The notes: generated by a model not told the origin, from the sequence alone. Positions 1 through 9,226 are shown, counted from the stretch's first letter. The stretch is DNA of 64,000 bases from an uncultured Oleiphilaceae bacterium (GCA_913060665.1 CAJXUY010000002.1:62001-126000), one strand, 5' to 3'. Numbers and translations: made by a program.

Positions 1-228
1 TCAACCGACAAAACAATCGACGTTCTAGCCGATGATCTCGACAAACAACTGCAAACACTTTTATCGAGTAGTACAGGGGAACAGAAAAATACAATAAGCG
101 CTGTACTAACCAAGTGGGACTTTATTAAGGGCTCATACATCAACTACAACGAGAAAAACGTTAACTACGTTGTTAACCTCTACTCAAAGCGAATTATTAA
201 CTCACTTGAGTCCATTTCTGGACGCTAG
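1..228 (+). CDS. C-terminal end of an unidentified protein (5' truncated by window)
   Basis: An open frame enters at base 1 and ends at a TAG at 226-228, giving the last 75 residues of a protein whose start lies outside the window. The tail is polar and probably helical, with a segment around KWDFIKGSY followed by NYVVNLYSKRI near the end. This is loosely reminiscent of sensor-like helical domains such as PilJ-N, but I do not recognise the family. A palindromic hairpin follows at 241-274 and the next gene converges on it, so this is the end of a transcription unit. No function is assigned. Confidence 0.6.
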   Translation, partial: STDKTIDVLADDLDKQLQTLLSSSTGEQKNTISAVLTKWDFIKGSYINYNEKNVNYVVNLYSKRIINSLESISGR

Positions 229-240
229 GCCCACTTGATC

Positions 241-274
241 GCAATATAGAAGGGTGTACTTCCTTCTATATTGC
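241..274. terminator. Hairpin between convergent genes
   Basis: A perfect 13-bp inverted repeat (GCAATATAGAAGG at 241-253, its complement at 262-274) encloses an 8-base loop between two convergent genes. There is no clear T-tract on either side. It is a plausible bidirectional terminator by position and symmetry, not a textbook one. Confidence 0.5.
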
Positions 275-305
275 TTGATCCTAATTGGCCAACATCCCTT
301 TTCAA

Positions 306-782
306 TCAAGACATAGATACATTCAACTTCTCTAACACCGACTTTATTGTATCAACATCTTTTTCTTCCCCCTGCTCATTCCAGAACACCAATGCGCTAC
401 TTGACGTTAACACAAAAAGACCACACGAATTCGGAAACGATTGAGCAGCATTCAACACCCCCTTTTTATCTATGCCTAACGGTATTGATTCTTCGACAAA
501 AACCCAAGAGCCATCTTTACCTTTTAAAACATAAATTCCGCCCGAAAACTGTACAGCCTGATGAGAAAAATTCAAACACTCATATATCATAGAACCCAAG
601 ACCAGATCTTCATATCTAATTAAGCGCTCCTTAAGTGATTGATCTGGCATTCGAACCTTCAACCCCTCACTCATCGCTCGCTGACGTAATCTCATCCTTA
701 ACCTATCTCTGGTACTCGGCATCACCCAAAACACAGACCCCATTAACGAAAGTACGACTAATACGACAATCCAAGAACCCAC
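306..782 (-). CDS. Conserved membrane-anchored protein of unknown function
   Basis: This 158-residue protein begins with a GTG codon (780-782) preceded by AAGGT at suitable spacing. Residues about 4-21 form one hydrophobic segment followed by an Arg-rich stretch (RDRLRMRLRQRA), so the rest is expected on the cytoplasmic side. The remainder has an alternating hydrophobic pattern typical of a small beta-rich soluble domain. Proteins of this shape (one N-terminal helix, basic patch, about 150 residues) occur in Pseudomonas and Marinobacter relatives without known function. It is transcribed away from the uspA gene and converges on the partial gene at the window start. Confidence 0.65.
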   Translation of the reverse strand: MGSWIVVLVVLSLMGSVFWVMPSTRDRLRMRLRQRAMSEGLKVRMPDQSLKERLIRYEDLVLGSMIYECLNFSHQAVQFSGGIYVLKGKDGSWVFVEESIPLGIDKKGVLNAAQSFPNSCGLFVLTSSSALVFWNEQGEEKDVDTIKSVLEKLNVSMS

Positions 783-909
783 AGCATTACCTTAATTTTA
801 TAAATAGTTGAAGACAAACAATAATAATATAAAAGAAGTTTGCATTCTCCCCTCACCCCATTAAAGTTATAACTAATAGTCTGGATAAATCAAAATTGAG
901 GGATAAAAA

Positions 910-1341
910 ATGACGGAATACAACAAGATTTTGGCCGCGATAGATCTAACTGAAGAATCTGATCAGGTTATAGAACGCGCAAGAGATCTAGCTAATTTAT
1001 ACAGCTGTGATCTTGACATCGTTCATATCATTGAACCTCTTGGTTATGCATACGGCGGAGATATTCCGATGGACCTCACCGAGGTTCAGCAACAACTAGA
1101 GGATCACGCTAAGCAACATCTTGAAAAAGCCGGCAAGAAGTATCAGATAGCACTCAGTCAGCAGCACGTAATTATCGGCAGACCCGAAACTGAGATCCAC
1201 CGGCTTTCAGAAGAAAACAATTTTGATTTAGTGGTCGCAGGGAGCCATGGCAGGCACGGAATTCAACTACTCCTAGGCTCTACCGCAAATGGTATTTTGC
1301 ATGGAGCGAAATGCGATGTTTTAGCGGTTAGAATACAGTAG
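910..1341 (+). CDS. Universal stress protein, UspA family
   Basis: This 143-residue protein is a single Usp domain of normal length. It starts with the family pattern (ILAAIDLTEESDQVIERA). It ends with the nucleotide-binding signature G-x2-G-x9-G-S/T, seen as GSHGRHG followed by LLGSTANGIL, which suggests an ATP-binding UspA subtype. A GAGGG ribosome site sits just upstream of the ATG. Family members are cytoplasmic dimers induced by stress and growth arrest; the exact role here is not determined. It stands alone, divergent from the membrane-anchored gene on the left, and faces the gene at 1423-2103. Confidence 0.9.
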   Translation: MTEYNKILAAIDLTEESDQVIERARDLANLYSCDLDIVHIIEPLGYAYGGDIPMDLTEVQQQLEDHAKQHLEKAGKKYQIALSQQHVIIGRPETEIHRLSEENNFDLVVAGSHGRHGIQLLLGSTANGILHGAKCDVLAVRIQ

Positions 1342-1422
1342 ATAAAGATTAATATGCGATTAGACAGTTTTATCTACAAATTCTGGACACAAGTAATCGT
1401 AGAGCCTGCTAATCGCCTTTCT

Positions 1423-2103
1423 CTAACTCAACTCACCGTCGAGTACAGACTTTAGCTTCTGCATTTGGCTTTCTAGTGAAAAACTAACACTCGACGCCAT
1501 TGAAAAAAAGCTCAAGAGTGCTTTCAAGTTCGAATCACCCTCACAAACGGTATGTATTCTCTGCCACAACGCCTGATTAACCAGCTGTAGACGTTTGTTT
1601 CTATCGACCAACCCTTTCATCTCCCAATCTGGTTTGCCCTCTCCACGCATTTCAAAGTGCTGCTGAATCAGATAGATAGATACATTCCTAAGAATAAATT
1701 CATCACTGGACGCAAACGGCATATGATGCTGAGCCATTGGCTTTAGTTCAGATAAAATCGGACACTTACTAGTCGCCAATACCAACCCCATCAACGACCT
1801 TAAGCCTTCCTCTAACCCTGTATGCTTAGAGTAGTTCCTGTCAGGTGTACTCACCCTTACATCAACTTTTTGAAAAGCTGGCTGGGTTTTAAAATCTGCC
1901 ACTAGACGCTGTATATCAAGCGCTGCCGGGCAGTACTGTTCAGCCTTACTTAAAGGGCAGTTGGTGCATTGGCAATATTCAAGCCTAGCCCACTCCTCAG
2001 CATTATCATTCGCCCAATCATCAGCCACCTGAGTGCGCTCAACATCAACTTGATAAGCGAGTTGTTTACTGTCACTAAATTCAAAAACATAGTCAATTTT
2101 CAT
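1423..2103 (-). CDS. Uncharacterised Cys-rich cytoplasmic protein
   Basis: A 226-residue protein without signal peptide or membrane helix. Near residues 44-58 it carries a compact cysteine cluster (CQCTNCPLSK, then EQYCPAALD), which could bind zinc or an Fe-S centre; this is inferred from the spacing only. The rest is mainly helical and ends with a Met- and Ser-rich helix. I do not recognise a characterised family; similar Cys-cluster proteins of about 230 residues occur in Marinobacter-like genomes as hypothetical proteins. It is monocistronic and converges with uspA. Confidence 0.75.
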   Translation of the reverse strand: MKIDYVFEFSDSKQLAYQVDVERTQVADDWANDNAEEWARLEYCQCTNCPLSKAEQYCPAALDIQRLVADFKTQPAFQKVDVRVSTPDRNYSKHTGLEEGLRSLMGLVLATSKCPILSELKPMAQHHMPFASSDEFILRNVSIYLIQQHFEMRGEGKPDWEMKGLVDRNKRLQLVNQALWQRIHTVCEGDSNLKALLSFFSMASSVSFSLESQMQKLKSVLDGELS

Positions 2104-2289
2104 TCGCTAACAACACCATTTATAACGATTTTTTATAATCAAACAATACAATTTATGAGTTAGATAGTGCATTTCATCTCTGTGTTTTATTTATAGCTCA
2201 TATTGAGCATAAGCACACCCATCTGGTTGATTTATTTTACAATTATTTTCTTTGTTATAATCGTATTTTTTAACAGCTTGCCACCAACA

Positions 2290-4230
2290 TCACCCCGCCA
2301 TTGACTCCAACTCAACCCAACGCTCCATCGCCTCGTTTAATTTAACTTCTACCAATTCAAGCGCCTCAAGTTTCCCACTAACAAACGTATGATCTTGAGT
2401 ATAAAAATCTGGACTTGCAGCCTCCTGCTGAAGCACTTCTAACGATATCTCTAAGGCTTCAATTTCGGCAGGCAACTTCTCTAGCTCGAGTTTATGTTTG
2501 TAGCTTAGCTTTTTACTTTTAGCCGTCCCCTTAGCTTGCGTAGGCACTTCTTGGCCCTCAGAAATAGAATTGAACGTCGAGCTGTCCTCATCCAATATTT
2601 TAGCGTTTTCTAAGGCCTTCTCTTTACCTAGTTCGGAAAAACCACCCGTATAAGAGACCCAATCAGAATACCCACCTATGTATTCCTTAACTCGCCCTTC
2701 GCTTTCGAACACCAAGGTGCTTGTGACAACATTATCGAGGAAGTATCGATCGTGACTAGTAATTAACAATGTTCCCTTGAACGATGTAAGAAGCTCTTCA
2801 AGCAGCTCAAGCGTATCAACATCCAAATCATTAGTTGGCTCATCCATTACCAATATATTTGCAGGCTTGCTAAATAACTTAGCGAGTAACAATCGGTTAG
2901 TTTCGCCACCAGAAAGAGCCTTTACAGGAGATCGCGCACGGGCAGCCGTAAACAAGAAATCATTTAGGTAGCTAATAATATGTCGATCTTTGCCCCCAAT
3001 TGAAAGAAATTCGCGACCTTCAGATACGTTGTCGATAACGGTTTTCTCAGGATCCAATGCACTACGAAGCTGATCAAAGTAAGCAATATCGAGCTTCGTA
3101 CCCGTTCTTACTATACCCCCAGTCGGTTTTAGACTACCTAGCAGTAATTTAAGAAGCGTCGTTTTTCCTGTACCGTTTTCGCCAATTAAGCCAATTCTAT
3201 CCCCTCTCATTACTGATAACGATAGATCTTTAATGAGCATATTGCCGCCGTCATACGAAAAACTGACACCTTGAGCTTCGGCAACCAATTTACCAGACAG
3301 CGAAGCTTCCTCTAATGAGATTTTAGCACGCCCCTGCTTCTCTCTTCGTTCTTGCCTAACTTTACGTAAACCTTCTAGATTCCTTACTCTACCTTCGTTT
3401 CGAGTTCTTCGTGCCTTAATACCTTGCCTTATCCACACCTCCTCCTCAGATAGTTTTTTATCAAACAAAGCATTTTGACGAGCTTCATCTTCTAAAAGTT
3501 TAGCCTTACCCTGTATATAACTATCATAGCTACCAAGCCAGGACGTCAGGTTACCTCGATCAAGCTCTACTATCCTGGTAGCCAATCGTTTAATAAATGA
3601 GCGATCATGACTAACAAATAGTAACGCCCCCCGAAAGTCTATAAGCTGTTTTTCAAGCCACGCAATCGCCGGTATATCTAAGTGATTGGTAGGTTCATCC
3701 AATATCAGCACATCTGGCTCATTCACTAACGCTTTTGCCAGTAACACTCGCCTTCGCCACCCGCCTGACAGCGAGTTCATTTTTTTATCAGAGTCTAAGT
3801 TAAAACGTTTGATCAAGTGATCTACTTTATTATTAAGCGACCAGCCATCACAGGCCTCTATTTTGGCCTGAACTCTCTCCAACTCAACAAGGTTTTGCCC
3901 TGAACCTGCACGCTCGATCAATTCATGGTATTTTGCTATCCAACCACCTACTTCATCCAACCCCTCAGCAACCACTTCAAAGACTGTTTTATTACTAGCG
4001 TCAGGTATATCTTGAGGCAACGTCCCAATAGTAACCCCATCCTGAAAGCGAACGACACCTGAATCGGGAACCACATCTCCGGAAACAATTTTCAATAGCG
4101 ACGACTTACCTTCTCCGTTGCGACCAACTAAGCACACTCGCTCACCAGCATCTACCGAAAAGTTAACACCATCCAGCAAAGGTTTTAATCCAAATGCAAG
4201 ACTTACATCATCAAACCTAACGTTTGACAT
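2290..4230 (-). CDS. uup: ABC-F family ATPase Uup
   Basis: A 646-residue soluble protein with two ABC ATPase domains and no membrane segments. The first has Walker A GRNGEGKSS (about residue 36), signature LSGGW and Walker B LILDEPTNHLD. The second has GENGTGKTT, LSGGE and LVMDEPTNDLD. A charged linker lies between them, and the C-terminal 70 residues form a helical coiled coil, as in E. coli Uup. Uup binds ribosomes and branched DNA and affects precise transposon excision. The ATG at 4230 is chosen over an in-frame TTG one codon upstream because GGAG lies at better spacing. It is divergent from the gene at 4490. Confidence 0.93.
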   Translation of the reverse strand: MSNVRFDDVSLAFGLKPLLDGVNFSVDAGERVCLVGRNGEGKSSLLKIVSGDVVPDSGVVRFQDGVTIGTLPQDIPDASNKTVFEVVAEGLDEVGGWIAKYHELIERAGSGQNLVELERVQAKIEACDGWSLNNKVDHLIKRFNLDSDKKMNSLSGGWRRRVLLAKALVNEPDVLILDEPTNHLDIPAIAWLEKQLIDFRGALLFVSHDRSFIKRLATRIVELDRGNLTSWLGSYDSYIQGKAKLLEDEARQNALFDKKLSEEEVWIRQGIKARRTRNEGRVRNLEGLRKVRQERREKQGRAKISLEEASLSGKLVAEAQGVSFSYDGGNMLIKDLSLSVMRGDRIGLIGENGTGKTTLLKLLLGSLKPTGGIVRTGTKLDIAYFDQLRSALDPEKTVIDNVSEGREFLSIGGKDRHIISYLNDFLFTAARARSPVKALSGGETNRLLLAKLFSKPANILVMDEPTNDLDVDTLELLEELLTSFKGTLLITSHDRYFLDNVVTSTLVFESEGRVKEYIGGYSDWVSYTGGFSELGKEKALENAKILDEDSSTFNSISEGQEVPTQAKGTAKSKKLSYKHKLELEKLPAEIEALEISLEVLQQEAASPDFYTQDHTFVSGKLEALELVEVKLNEAMERWVELESMAG

Positions 4231-4489
4231 CAAATATGCTCCAACTTAATTATTATCAAACAAATGACTATTCATGTTCGCCAAATATCTAATTTTGTCT
4301 ATTCTTTAAATGACTTACCATTCAGGTTATTGTTGATATATGAGGCTATAAAGCTAATAGTAATACACAACAAATAAGCAGATGAGGAGAATATATTTTT
4401 CCACACGGTATGGCCAGTATAACCTTTATACTAATCAAACAGAGCGAAAGCATCCTGACATAACAACGAGCCCACAGCGGGAGAATACT

Positions 4490-5080
4490 TTGACCGAACA
4501 TACACACAGCTCCAATGCTAGCAGCCCAGACCTCGACTGGAGCCAAGTGAAAGAAACGATCAACATGCTAACATTAGCGGTTGCGCAGATTGAAAGCTCT
4601 ATGAAAGAAGGAGAACAATCTGTTTCAGAGCTAACTGAAGCATTCACCTATGTCGCATCTAAATTAAACAATTTAGCTCAGAGTGGAAAGTCACTACAAA
4701 ATACGGATACCTCAGACCAACAGTCCATTATTGAAAGTATAAAGAATGAGTCGGAAGATATTCGCTCACAGGTATCAAATGCAATCGTTGCATTTCAATT
4801 CTATGATCGTTTAAGTCAAAGACTCGAACATGTAAAGCGTGACCTCATGTGTCTAAGTAATGTAATCAGCACACCAGATCAGCTATACAACCCCATAGCC
4901 TGGAGCAAACTACAAACAGATATTGCCTCGAATTACACCATGGAAGCAGAGCGAATAATGTTTGAGCACATAATGAAAGGTGCAACGATTGAGCAAGCCC
5001 TAGAAATATATAAACACCACTTTGACAAGAATTCAGACCTGGATAACGACGCATCGGGTGATGATATTGAGCTATTCTAA
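4490..5080 (+). CDS. Helical protein with chemotaxis-like 'FQFYDRLSQRL' motif, unknown function
   Basis: I start this gene at TTG 4490 because GGGAG lies seven bases upstream and the region before it reads like non-coding sequence; an ATG at 4382 would add 36 unlikely residues. The 196-residue product is almost entirely helical and soluble. The central motif VAFQFYDRLSQRLEHVKRDL resembles helices in CheZ-like and methyl-accepting-type proteins of Pseudomonas relatives, and the acidic tail ends GDDIELF. An adaptor or phosphatase-like role in signalling is possible but is inference only. The neighbours, uup (divergent) and the MOSC gene (convergent), give no functional hint. Confidence 0.7.
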   Translation: MTEHTHSSNASSPDLDWSQVKETINMLTLAVAQIESSMKEGEQSVSELTEAFTYVASKLNNLAQSGKSLQNTDTSDQQSIIESIKNESEDIRSQVSNAIVAFQFYDRLSQRLEHVKRDLMCLSNVISTPDQLYNPIAWSKLQTDIASNYTMEAERIMFEHIMKGATIEQALEIYKHHFDKNSDLDNDASGDDIELF

Positions 5081-5096
5081 CCCGCGCACTTCACCC

Positions 5097-5885
5097 TCAC
5101 TTCAACACCTCTATTTTAGCACCTATCGATAAAACCCCCTGGTTTTGGTGCACTAAATTTTGCCCAAAACACACTCCATATTTATTCTTACGGTAGCCTG
5201 AAAGCGTTCGTAATGGCTCTTTTCCAACTTTAAGCGATGCCTCATCAATCGTCGTCATGATACACCTAGAGCAAGGCTTTACGACCTCGAATTCGATATC
5301 ACCCACCCTTATTTTTTTCCACCGATCTTCCTCATATGCTTCACAGCCCGAAACGACTAAGTTAGGTCTAAACCTAGACATCGCTATAGGACTTTCAAGC
5401 CTTTCGTTTAGCTCAATGAGGGAGGCCTCTGAAACCAATAAGAAGGGAAACGCATCAGCAAAGCCAACCCTTTGTCTATAATTGGCATACTCTCGATCAA
5501 CTTGCCTAAATGAGGATGCAGGCATATATACAAGATTCACACGCTTACCCAGCACGCCAGAAAACCAATCACTCACAGTCTTTCCTGCCCCAAGAGCAGC
5601 AACAGCATCGCCCCACACTAAGGTATCGACTGGGTCAGAAAATCCACTTACCAAAACATCCAAACGATCACCATTGATAGAGGTAAACCGAAATCGACCC
5701 TCGCGGTATTCCACTGCAATCGACCCCATCACAGGGTATTTCCTCTGGGTAACGAACTCCCCTTCAGTATCAACCAACATCCAACGTCTATCGTTTTTGA
5801 TACCAAAATCATCAATCACTGCATCATTAAGCGATAAACCCTTTAGTGATTTTACAGGGTACTGATTAATTGCGGTTAGTTTCAT
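5097..5885 (-). CDS. MOSC domain-containing protein, YcbX-like
   Basis: 262 residues from the ATG at 5885, which has AGAGGG five bases upstream; the longer frame to 5960 lacks such a site. The N-terminal MOSC_N beta-barrel begins KLTAINQYPVKSLKG, and the C-terminal MOSC domain contains RFRPNLVVSG and the Cys motif VKPCSRCIMTTID. YcbX-type proteins are molybdenum-cofactor enzymes that reduce N-hydroxylated base analogues. Unlike E. coli YcbX, this protein lacks the C-terminal 2Fe-2S ferredoxin domain and would need a separate electron donor. It converges with the helical protein gene, with only 16 bp between stops. Confidence 0.88.
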   Translation of the reverse strand: MKLTAINQYPVKSLKGLSLNDAVIDDFGIKNDRRWMLVDTEGEFVTQRKYPVMGSIAVEYREGRFRFTSINGDRLDVLVSGFSDPVDTLVWGDAVAALGAGKTVSDWFSGVLGKRVNLVYMPASSFRQVDREYANYRQRVGFADAFPFLLVSEASLIELNERLESPIAMSRFRPNLVVSGCEAYEEDRWKKIRVGDIEFEVVKPCSRCIMTTIDEASLKVGKEPLRTLSGYRKNKYGVCFGQNLVHQNQGVLSIGAKIEVLK

Positions 5886-6029
5886 TAAACCCTCTGCAGA
5901 AGACTCACTACTGTTTATGGTAGTTAAATAGATAGAGCGAATTAAAACAGGAAAACACAAGATGACAAGACTAGTAATTTAGACTAACTTTAACCGAACA
6001 TCTGTCCGTACAACACGAACAAAATAACC

Positions 6030-6959
6030 TCAACCCAAAACACTTTTGAGTCGATCTTGAACAACGCCCGCGAGCTCATCTGGCTGAAATTTTGATAAAA
6101 AGCCATCACAGCCAACCTTTTTCACCATCGCCTTATTAAAACTACCACTAAGGGATGTGTGCAGCACTACATGCAAATGTTTCAAACGGTCATCTTGCCG
6201 TATTGCCGTCGTTAACATATAACCATCCATTTCGGGCATTTCAGCATCAGTAATAATCATTAACAGTTTACCGATTTCACCTTCCCCTGCTTCTGCCCAA
6301 GTCTTCAAAATATTATGGGCTTCAAGACCATTCGTCGCACACACAACCTCAAGCCCTAACTTTTCGACAGTACTTTTAGCCTGCCCCATTGCCACTGGGG
6401 AGTCGTCAACGACCAATACCCTCTTTCCAGAAGCATGAGCTAACACAGTATGATCCAAAACATCTTCAGATATGTCAGTATTATAAGGTACGATTTCAGC
6501 TAACACCTTCTCAACATCAATAATCTCAACTAGCTTATCTTCATACCGTGTTATAGCAGTAAGGTAGTGGTTTCGTCCCGCCCCTTTAGGCGGTGGCAAA
6601 ATGTCCCCCCAGTTCATATTAACAATCCTATCAACCCCTCCAATTAAGAAACCCTGAATCGTTCTATTATATTCAGTCACGATAATAGTGGAGTCGCTTG
6701 TAGGGGTTATGGGTGGCATTTTAATAGCCATACTGAGGTTTATAATGGGGACAGTTTTACCTCGCAAGTGCGTAACACCACAGACAGCGGGATGCTCATG
6801 GGGCATCTGAGTTAAACCGGTTAGTTTTAATACCTCTTGAATCTTGAATACATTAATAGCAAAGGTCTGGCGCCCATTTAAATTAAACATAAGCAACTCA
6901 AGCCGGTTTTCACCCACCAACTGAGTACGCTGATTAACAGAATCCAAAACCCCAGCCAT
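6030..6959 (-). CDS. cheV: Chemotaxis coupling protein CheV (CheW-REC fusion)
   Basis: A 309-residue fusion. Residues about 15-160 form a CheW-like adaptor (GVTHLRGKTVPIINL). Residues about 178-305 form a response-regulator receiver with the acidic pair D185/D186, phospho-acceptor D238 (TDAEMPEMDG), T268 and K290, all intact. CheV couples chemoreceptors to CheA and is thought to buffer phosphoryl groups for adaptation. The ATG at 6959 is preferred because GGAGGTG precedes it closely. It stands alone here rather than beside cheR and flgB, as it does in Pseudomonas and Vibrio. Confidence 0.93.
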   Translation of the reverse strand: MAGVLDSVNQRTQLVGENRLELLMFNLNGRQTFAINVFKIQEVLKLTGLTQMPHEHPAVCGVTHLRGKTVPIINLSMAIKMPPITPTSDSTIIVTEYNRTIQGFLIGGVDRIVNMNWGDILPPPKGAGRNHYLTAITRYEDKLVEIIDVEKVLAEIVPYNTDISEDVLDHTVLAHASGKRVLVVDDSPVAMGQAKSTVEKLGLEVVCATNGLEAHNILKTWAEAGEGEIGKLLMIITDAEMPEMDGYMLTTAIRQDDRLKHLHVVLHTSLSGSFNKAMVKKVGCDGFLSKFQPDELAGVVQDRLKSVLG

Positions 6960-7133
6960 GAACACCTCCATCAAAAATCAATAAATTATCGGATAAATAA
7001 ACACTTATCTTCAAGTGTAGATCAAAATAGCAAGATAGAAGAAACTTGATGAATTATAAATACAATATTAGGAGTGCAATCTAACGAATAAAACGTATAA
7101 GGAGGACGACAGGTTTAGTAATAAATAATAATT

Positions 7134-7209
7134 TGGAGCGGGAAACGAGATTCGAACTCGCGACCCCAACCTTGGCAAGGTTGTGCTCTACCAACTGAGC
7201 TATTCCCGC
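7134..7209 (-). tRNA. tRNA-Gly (anticodon GCC)
   Basis: The minus strand folds into a full cloverleaf: acceptor GCGGGAA pairs with TTCCCGC, the D arm contains AGCTCAGTTGGTAGAGC, the anticodon stem-loop carries GCC, and the T arm has GTTCGAATC. The 3' CCA is encoded (TGG at 7134-7136 on the plus strand). A strong sigma-70 promoter lies about 118 bp upstream at 7327-7355, so the primary transcript has an unusually long leader. Confidence 0.97.
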
Positions 7210-7326
7210 TTAAGAAAAGCGTAATTTTAGCTTCTAAATCTAATTACCTAAACTAAAATCACTTAATCAACTTCCATATAATCAATAAGTTATGATTATT
7301 TAAGACCGTCTCTGGAAGTGGTGCGT

Positions 7327-7355
7327 ATTATAGGGGGCTGTATTTTATGTTGCAA
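7327..7355 (-). promoter_or_regulatory. Sigma-70 promoter for tRNA-Gly
   Basis: On the minus strand, TTGCAA (7350-7355) and TATAAT (7327-7332) are separated by exactly 17 bp and followed by a GC-rich discriminator (ACGCACC), typical of stringently controlled stable-RNA promoters. Confidence 0.75.
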
Positions 7356-7464
7356 GCACTAAGTTTGTTTTTTTAATTCTGTGTTAATAAATCAGACAGA
7401 GTAGACAAAAAGCGCGCCTTACAACCACCCTCCTTCATTCAAATACCATTACTCTCAGAATACT

Positions 7465-8175
7465 TTATGGTTGCATCAGTATATGGATAGCGCGCTTCAA
7501 TACTGCTCGAGTCTTGGCTTCATCAATTTCACCATCACTCACAATCCCCTCATAAAGCAAGCCTTGTACTGAGCTAATAATAAACATTGCATCTTCTTTT
7601 GGTGCTGGTGCATTCGCCAAGCTTAAAAAAGCAATTAAGCGGCTACACCAAATCCCGCGATATTCTCTAGCCAGCGGCTTTAGGCGCTCATCCCTAACGG
7701 CTTCGAGCAAGAAAGCCATCTCAGTAAGAAGATCCTCTTTTCTAAATTTTACTTGTTCCTTTATGTACGCAACACCCATATCCGTCAAATCATTTGAAAA
7801 CTTATCTTTGATTTCAGAGTTACTATGGATTTGCTTAACATCATAGACACTAACTAACTTATTAAGCTCGCCATAAAACTGATCAAGACCCCGCAAGCTA
7901 TTCTCTGCAAACAGCATAAATGCATCACTGATCAATTCTTCTATGTCTTTAAAATAATATGTGGTAGAGGCTAGCGGGACACTTGCCTCTTTAGCAACAG
8001 CCCGATGCTTAACACCTCGAATACCCTCTCGCGAAACAATCCTCAACGCAGCCTCAAGAATTTCTCTGCGACGATGTTCACTTTTGGCTCTTGCTGCTTT
8101 TCGTCCTTGATATTGAATAGAGCTTTTTAATGATTCGAATTCTTTCGTCGTAACGACTGTCTCGCCATTCATCAT
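7465..8175 (-). CDS. TetR family transcriptional regulator
   Basis: A 236-residue regulator. Residues about 35-82 form the TetR DNA-binding domain: RREILEAALRIVSREGIRGVKHRAVAKEA, then PLASTTYYFKDIEEL, the usual recognition helix. The C-terminal helical ligand domain resembles BetI-type TetR_C regions and ends with ARAVLKRAIHIL. About 30 residues precede the domain, longer than usual, so a start further downstream is possible; two adjacent ATGs open the frame. The ligand and targets are unknown. The divergent gene at 8569 is the obvious candidate target, together with self-regulation. Confidence 0.88.
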   Translation of the reverse strand: MMNGETVVTTKEFESLKSSIQYQGRKAARAKSEHRRREILEAALRIVSREGIRGVKHRAVAKEASVPLASTTYYFKDIEELISDAFMLFAENSLRGLDQFYGELNKLVSVYDVKQIHSNSEIKDKFSNDLTDMGVAYIKEQVKFRKEDLLTEMAFLLEAVRDERLKPLAREYRGIWCSRLIAFLSLANAPAPKEDAMFIISSVQGLLYEGIVSDGEIDEAKTRAVLKRAIHILMQP

Positions 8176-8568
8176 CTATTTCCAACTTACCTTGGTTGAT
8201 TACAAACCCTGCTGTTTAGTTTTTTTATCAACAGAATGATTATATTTTGGGCCATTTTAACAAATTAACCATGACCACAACATTGCCTCATTCTCGTTTT
8301 GCAATTTTGTTTAACTTATCAACACTCCCTGCCAACCGACTGATCATTGTGTTATGAATAGATACCTTCTCGATACTTTTTTTCAAAAAAATAATCTAAA
8401 ACTGGACACCTTTAAAAAACTCGACAAACTAATTAATACAGTTTAATAAAATCGCACGTTACAATGATGACGATCGATAACAAAGCACAAGCAGGGGTAG
8501 CACATCACTCAAATATTAACCACGATATCAGACGAAATCTTCAAGACCACAACTCACAAGTAAACTCA
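8176..8568. other. Intergenic region between divergent genes
   Basis: These 393 bp separate the TetR gene from the secreted protein gene, so they must hold both promoters and probably the TetR operator. They are AT-rich. I see a TATAAT on the minus strand near 8243 without a well-spaced -35, and a short poly-T/poly-A palindrome near 8380-8395. I cannot define an operator. Confidence 0.4.
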
Positions 8569-9162
8569 ATGAAATATAACCCATCTAAACTTTCCAAATT
8601 AATGCTAAAAATCAGCGCATTTACGCTTCTAACACTATTTTCATGGCCCTCATTTTCCGCAGACACTAATGCAAAACACAGTTACCAGTCTTGCACCATA
8701 ATCACCACAGAACTTGTGACCACAGCGCAACTTTATAATCGAGGTATACCTTTAGATGAGTTAATTGAAAGTCTACCAAACCTCTCGCCTCAAGGTGAAA
8801 AGAAGGTAAGATCCACTTATGAGCTAATTCAGCAATCAGACCTACTATCCACTTATTCAGCAATTAATTCAGACTATGCAAAATGCGCAAAGCAGGCACA
8901 TGAAAACCAGGGCAAGCCACCTTATGGAACTCGTGAGTACGGGTACTACTATTGCGCAGGTGAAAACAAGCTAAGATACGAAATAATACTAGCTATCTTT
9001 CTAAAGCAATCGCGTGAAAACGTTATCCCTCAAATCCCTAAGTCAAGACGGAACATTGCATTGCACTATTTCGACTTAGCAGAAAAAGAAGGGTTAGAAG
9101 CCGTCTTCGACCTCATGGCCAGCAGTTTGAAACGCTGCGTAAACCAAATAGACCCGCCATAA
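8569..9162 (+). CDS. Secreted protein of unknown function
   Basis: From the ATG at 8569 the 197-residue product begins with a basic n-region (MKYNPSKLSKLMLK), a hydrophobic core (ISAFTLLTLFSWP) and a likely signal-peptidase site after SFSA. I choose this start for the signal peptide; a frame extending to 8464 would add 35 hydrophilic residues. The mature part is helical with four cysteines (CTI, KCAK, YYCAG, KRCV), which could form two periplasmic disulfides. No family is recognised. It is divergent from the TetR gene and upstream of tRNA-Glu. Confidence 0.65.
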   Translation: MKYNPSKLSKLMLKISAFTLLTLFSWPSFSADTNAKHSYQSCTIITTELVTTAQLYNRGIPLDELIESLPNLSPQGEKKVRSTYELIQQSDLLSTYSAINSDYAKCAKQAHENQGKPPYGTREYGYYYCAGENKLRYEIILAIFLKQSRENVIPQIPKSRRNIALHYFDLAEKEGLEAVFDLMASSLKRCVNQIDPP

Positions 9163-9226
9163 GCCGCCACTATTTAGCTAACCAATAGAATTATCTCAAC
9201 ACTGTGTTTTTTATAAAATATAGTAG

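Noticed and set aside
1356-1416. GCGATTAG/CTAATCGC inverted repeat between uspA and the Cys-rich gene
   Set aside because: Only 8 bp with a 45-base loop; too weak to call a terminator.
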